Assembly (NCBI GenBank): GCA_932294295.1
Contig: OW028579.1
Location: 5,602,370-5,666,369, forward strand
From: Alitta virens
Taxonomy: Eukaryota; Annelida; Polychaeta; Phyllodocida; Nereididae
Length of the DNA: 64,000 nucleotides
Direction of reading: 5' to 3'
Shown here: in pieces, positions 59,765-64,000 of the stretch
Numbering within the stretch: position 1 is the first letter of the stretch
How the letters are laid out: every line of letters begins with the position of its first letter
Program-made: the position numbers and the translations under genes
Notes under the pieces: generated by a model
Told to the model about the DNA's origin: nothing
What the model saw: the letters and a program-made list of their open reading frames with translations, nothing else
The model's database searches: none

Positions 59765-61569
59765 ATGCCTTCAGAAAATGACTATGCTGATTATTTGAAT
59801 GAGGCTGACAATGAATGGGTGAGTTGGAAAGTCTTCCTTGTTGTCTATATAGCATTCTATAAGCTATAAAGTGTATCTACAAGGCAGCTGGGTGGCCTAA
59901 TGGTTAAGGCATCAGCCAATTCCACATTGGCCAGCTCTGCTGAAGGTTCCAGGTTCGATCCCTGGCCTGGGCACTCTTCATGAGCTACATCCAAGCCGGC
60001 TGTCATTTGGATGAGACATTAAATCAGCGGTCACTTGTACTCGGTGTCTATGCTGAGGCAAGTAAAAGCTCCTCTCTCTCACTCTCTCTCTCTCTCTCAC
60101 TCTCTCACCTCATCAATCAACCCTCATTAGCAGCAAGAACTTGCCTTGTAGGGCTGCACTTTCCATATCTATCTATCTATCTATATACTGATTCATTGAT
60201 CTCATTCCTGTGGTGATATTTTGATATAAGTTTTTATCAACTCAGATTGATCTAGTACAGATTTTTCACTCCAGTTGCCATTCTTTCACATATGTACCAT
60301 TCTTTTACTGACCGCCCATTGTTGCGTATTAATTTGATTCACCAGTTTCTCTTGTAATACTATGTCCTTTAAGAGCTATTTACAAATTACAAAATTCCAC
60401 ATCACATTTCCAAGTTCATCGTATATATTTTTTTAAAGTGGAACAATTCTAATTTAAAAAAGATAATTTTGACAATTACTTTCCCATATGATGTACAAAT
60501 GTCATTATCATTTTTGCAGCTGTTATGTTCTCCCTGCGAAAAATTTTCAATTAATTTTGACATTTAGAAGTGGCTTTATAATATGGTGTCATTGTTTTAT
60601 ATTCTTTTGCAGGATATGTACAATAATCCCTTCAACATTAGCTATGAGTACCCTGAAAGAAGAATCCATGCATTGGAGGGCTTGGAAGCTGTAATGGCTA
60701 ACTTGCTGACGGTACTCTTCTATCCAACCATATTAGTGACGAATGGAATCCTGTTCTTCATGATATGCAAGAATAAAAAGACCCGCGGTGAACCTTGGAG
60801 ATGGTTGATCGCCCACACTTGCCTCTGTATCTTCATCGCGACATTCATCATGTTCGTTAACATTTTCACGACCGTCTACCATCTGCCTTCTTTCGAAACT
60901 TCTGCGATTTGCCCAGCTACAAAAATTCTGGAGTCCCTCTTATGGCAGATGTTTCCAATTTCCTTCACTCTGGTCGCAACCGAGAGATTTCGCGCAATCA
61001 AAAGCGATGACTCGAAGACCGGCGGGATGGGCAAGAAGTCTGTCATTTCATCTCTCGTTATATTCTGGATTCTGAACATCCTTGTACATGTCGTGAACTT
61101 CGTGATTCCCAGTGATTATCCTATCCTTCACTATTATGATATGCTTCAATATAAGATGTGTGGCCTGAGGAATATTATGGTTACATCCTTGATGCAGCTT
61201 GTTATCTCAATATGGTCTGCTTTAACCGCTATTGTCGTCATCATTGGATCGAGTATCATCGGATGTCGGAAAGCTGACAAGGAACTGAAAAATTTTGCTA
61301 TTGTGCCAACTTTGATCACTACTGCAACTTACTTCTTCTTCTACTTTGGGGCCTACATAGTGCAGACCATTGTGCACGAAATGGGATTTGACATGGACCC
61401 AAAATTATTTATTTTTATGCACATGCTTGTCCTTATAACATGGATTGTATTTTGTCTGACTTGGATCATTTCTTGGTCAAAATCTGGAGATGCAAGCTGC
61501 AGGAATTTGTGCCCCTGCTGTCCAGGCAAGAGTGATGAAGAACTTCAACTTCTTGAAAGAAATGAATAA
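59765..61569 (+). CDS. 7TM receptor-like protein, duplication copy B (two coding exons)
   Basis: Exons 59765-59818 and 60613-61569 give 336 residues. Exon 1 is identical in protein to copy A. Exon 2 differs by twelve amino-acid-changing bases, three silent bases and one inserted GAT codon (YYDMLQ). Both splice sites, the 5'-UTR acceptor before the ATG, the TM3 Cys, the ERF motif and the CPCC tail are kept. Changes include SQ to WQ in TM3 and T to P in the loop before TM5. The frame is intact, so it is probably expressed. Function is inferred as for copy A. Confidence 0.85.
59880..60188 (+). mobile_element. tRNA-derived SINE in the intron of 7TM gene B
   Basis: Same insertion as in copy A, so it predates the duplication. 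The (TC)n tract is longer here, and the B box reads 'GGTTCGATCCC'. Confidence 0.85.
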
Positions 61570-61896
61570 ACAATGCATGCTACAATTATCTAAGACTGGC
61601 TCTTACAAATTATTTAAATTAAAGGACAGGCATTGTATGCTGTATCACAGAGTAATAATACCCAGAGAGGAGAGTGCAATTAAACCAATGTAAGCCTGTT
61701 CAGCATTGGTATTTCACAAAATGACAAGCCCACAGAGTGACCTGGTTTCATGATAGAAAAGTGATGAATTCGTCAGTGTTCCATTCAAATACACGAAACT
61801 AAGAACTGTCCAATCTGTGTATATCTGTCTGTGTTGTATCTTGCAACTTGCAATAAAATTAATACCATGGCATTTCATCATGATCATGTACACTGG

Positions 61897-62051
61897 TACA
61901 TGGCCAAATGTGCCACGTGCGTTTTCCATGAGAAGGATAAACGCATGGAAAACGCATGGTTTTTAGCTAATTATATTGAGCCAAAAACCATGCGTTTTCC
62001 ATGCGTCTATCCAAACGCATGGAAAACGCACGTGGCACAATTGGCCATGTA
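61897..62051. mobile_element. Palindromic MITE, copy 8 (duplication B)
   Basis: Counterpart of copy 6, with TA flanks and only a few base differences. Confidence 0.9.
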
Positions 62052-62698
62052 TACTGGTATAGAGGAGGCGACCTTATATCAACAAATTTCATAGAAATGT
62101 TCAATCCTATAGGCCGTCATGTGCATCCAGAACTCCCAGTGGTTATTTGATTCACTTGATTTAAACTGGGAAAAGAAAGTACAGATTAAGATTATTTATA
62201 ACTTATAAAATCATACAATATAAAAAGGAGCTCAAAACAATCTGGCTTTTTCATGGCACTATAAGTATCCACCTATTATTACATGCAAATATAACATTGA
62301 AAAGTAAAACTAGTGCTAAAGCCTTTAACAAAGTGTTAAAAAAAATCTTCATATTTTTATTATTATTATTATGTTTATACTACATATTTAATTATTTTAA
62401 TTGTTGATCAGTGTATTTCTATTATCTTTTTTATTTTTTGCCATTATTATCTTGTCATTCTGACACATGTATCAATTTGATATTTAGCTGTCAATAAAAA
62501 TCTATATATATATATTTATTTATTTTTTGTCACTATATAATTTAATTTCAATCATATTTAAGAAGTCCTGGTGACTGTATTTTATAATATTCAGGTGTTC
62601 CCCTTGTGATTCTGTGTACAAAATGACTATAACTCGTACAAATTAATGAAAACTTATTGTACTTACTTATAAGACTGCATGGAGAAAATAAACTCTAA

Positions 62699-62870
62699 AG
62701 GGGCATTTACACTATCATGGATAAGACCTACGTATGACGACGGACAAATTTTTTTTTACTCTTGCTCATCCTTGTCCATTCGTGATTTACTCGCCCAGCA
62801 TTTTACCTATACTCACGCTAATCCGTAAATCGTTCCTGGTCGCCCTTGAAGCTGTCTAAACCTGGTCATT
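62699..62870 (+). mobile_element. Harbinger-like end, duplication copy B
   Basis: Counterpart of 23169-23340. The terminus reads AGGGGCATTTACACT. Confidence 0.5.
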
Positions 62871-63254
62871 AAAATTACCTACTGTAACAATAGTTTCCAT
62901 GGCAACCATTTAGTAAAGAAAATGACAGGTGACCCATTTTGTCATGTTAGAACATTCCTATAACGCATATTTTATTCAAATATATCATATTTTGATATCT
63001 AGTTATCATAATAATGTCAAACTGAAACACAAAGATCTATACTGTTGATATGAAGCGAAAATGTGTTGCACCAAATATGTGACGATACCCAACTTTGAGT
63101 GGATAATTGTGGAGATATTTTTACAGTTAGATTTGTAAGACTTGCCCATTTCGATATGACAAACAACAGAAGCTCCAAGGCATCTAGCCCCTAGGTATAG
63201 TTAGCATAATAAGTATAATTAAAACAAGTCGAAAATATGATATTATTAGAGATG

Positions 63255-63320
63255 TGCTACATCCCAGCTGGATGTCAATCGCATGAGACAACATCGAGAA
63301 ATTAAATTGGAGGTGCCTTG
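63255..63320 (+). mobile_element. SINE fragment truncated by the copy-B deletion
   Basis: Matches 23727-23791, then jumps into the MITE remnant. Confidence 0.7.
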
Positions 63321-63366
63321 TTTATCCAAACGCATGGAAAATACATGTGGCACAATTAGCCATGTA
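63321..63366. mobile_element. Palindromic MITE, copy 9, right end only
   Basis: Matches 24869-24914; the rest was lost in the deletion. Confidence 0.8.
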
Positions 63367-63712
63367 CAGTCCAACATTGGACTGGCATGACATATTTTTC
63401 AAAACAAATATTTAGCAGGAAAATACTGGCACACAAAACATCTGTCCTGGGGTTGTTATCCAGGTCAGTTATGCTATTTTACTGTGATGATAATCATACC
63501 GGGTGCAAAAAATTCCAAAATTGCACCACTTGATGACGTTGCCATGCTTATACAGTCTAAGTTGAATATGATGAGTAACAATAATAAAGCAAAGCTTTGC
63601 ACTATTTAAACTCCTTTTATTCAATATACTGTAGCATCTTTTCCACAACTTTTGACATCTTAAAATGAAGTTGACACACAGAGCAACGTCCTCGAGTATT
63701 CATAGGAAAGGA

Positions 63713-63890
63713 TATGCTACTTTACAGCCAATCCCATACACTTGGAAGCTAAATTCCAGATGACGTCAGGTAAGTCCAGGACTCTCATTGGTTGAGAGAC
63801 TGCCTTAACCCAATGGGAGTCATGGATCCACATGACATCCTCTGAAATTTAGTTTTCAAGTCTGCGAAATTGGCTGTAAAAAAGTACAGG
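63713..63890. mobile_element. Second foldback element, copy B
   Basis: Counterpart of 25261-25438, inside the duplication. Confidence 0.8.
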
Positions 63891-64000
63891 CTGAAACCGA
63901 ACATAGAAATGTAACAAGTATAGCAGTTTTGCCACGGTTGTAGCACCCTGGCCATGAAAATGCATTTGTGTCATTGCTTAGCTCCATGTAGATCAGTGGA

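Larger units (their letters stand above)
58036..64000 (+). repeat. Segmental duplication, copy B (cut by window end)
   Basis: Collinear with 18483-25548 at roughly 98 percent identity by eye. It lacks the 1,077 bp that copy A has between 23791 and 24869; the junction in B is at 63320/63321. Confidence 0.95.

Overview
The window looks like an AT-rich metazoan chromosome: GT-AG introns, AATAAA signals, short exons in long introns, and many SINEs, LINE fragments, MITEs and minisatellites. Prominin, class A-like 7TM receptors and SINEs with a GACGTTAAA-type core suggest a marine invertebrate, possibly a deuterostome. That placement is inference; no species is named.

Layout. (1) 811-15325 (-): 5' two thirds of a prominin gene, 13 coding exons that join in frame (535 codons), running off the left edge. 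Its introns carry MITEs, SINEs and minisatellites. (2) 18483-25548 and 58036-64000: two copies of a recent segmental duplication about 39.5 kb apart. Each carries a two-exon 7TM receptor gene (20216-22020 and 59765-61569). A third, older paralogue with an uninterrupted coding exon lies between them (28977-30008). (3) 25935-26860: a 10-bp minisatellite of about 92 units. (4) 27.6-34.5 kb: LINE debris, a Harbinger-like end and other repeats. (5) 39134-41228 (-): a rhodopsin-class GPCR whose third intracellular loop is a 30-bp minisatellite; one extra base in a repeat unit breaks the frame before TM6. (6) 43392-55167: the most notable object, an approximately 11.8-kb virus-like element with 88-bp terminal inverted repeats (86 of 88 identical). 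It holds a family-B DNA polymerase C-terminal part, an adenain-like cysteine protease, a capsid-like protein, a two-segment membrane protein, a signal-peptide membrane protein with a Cys-rich tail, an Arg-rich protein and a possible PC4-like DNA-binding protein. It fits the Maverick/Polinton-adintovirus group, but no integrase or packaging ATPase is visible and the polymerase lacks its N-terminal half. (7) 55646-57900: a broken Harbinger transposon and repeat junctions beside duplication copy B.

How the parts relate. The three 7TM genes form a local receptor family expanded by duplication. The virus-like element carries replication, virion-maturation and capsid-type functions in several transcription units. 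The rest is mostly transposon-derived. A palindromic MITE family (nine copies) occurs in both the prominin introns and the duplicated blocks.
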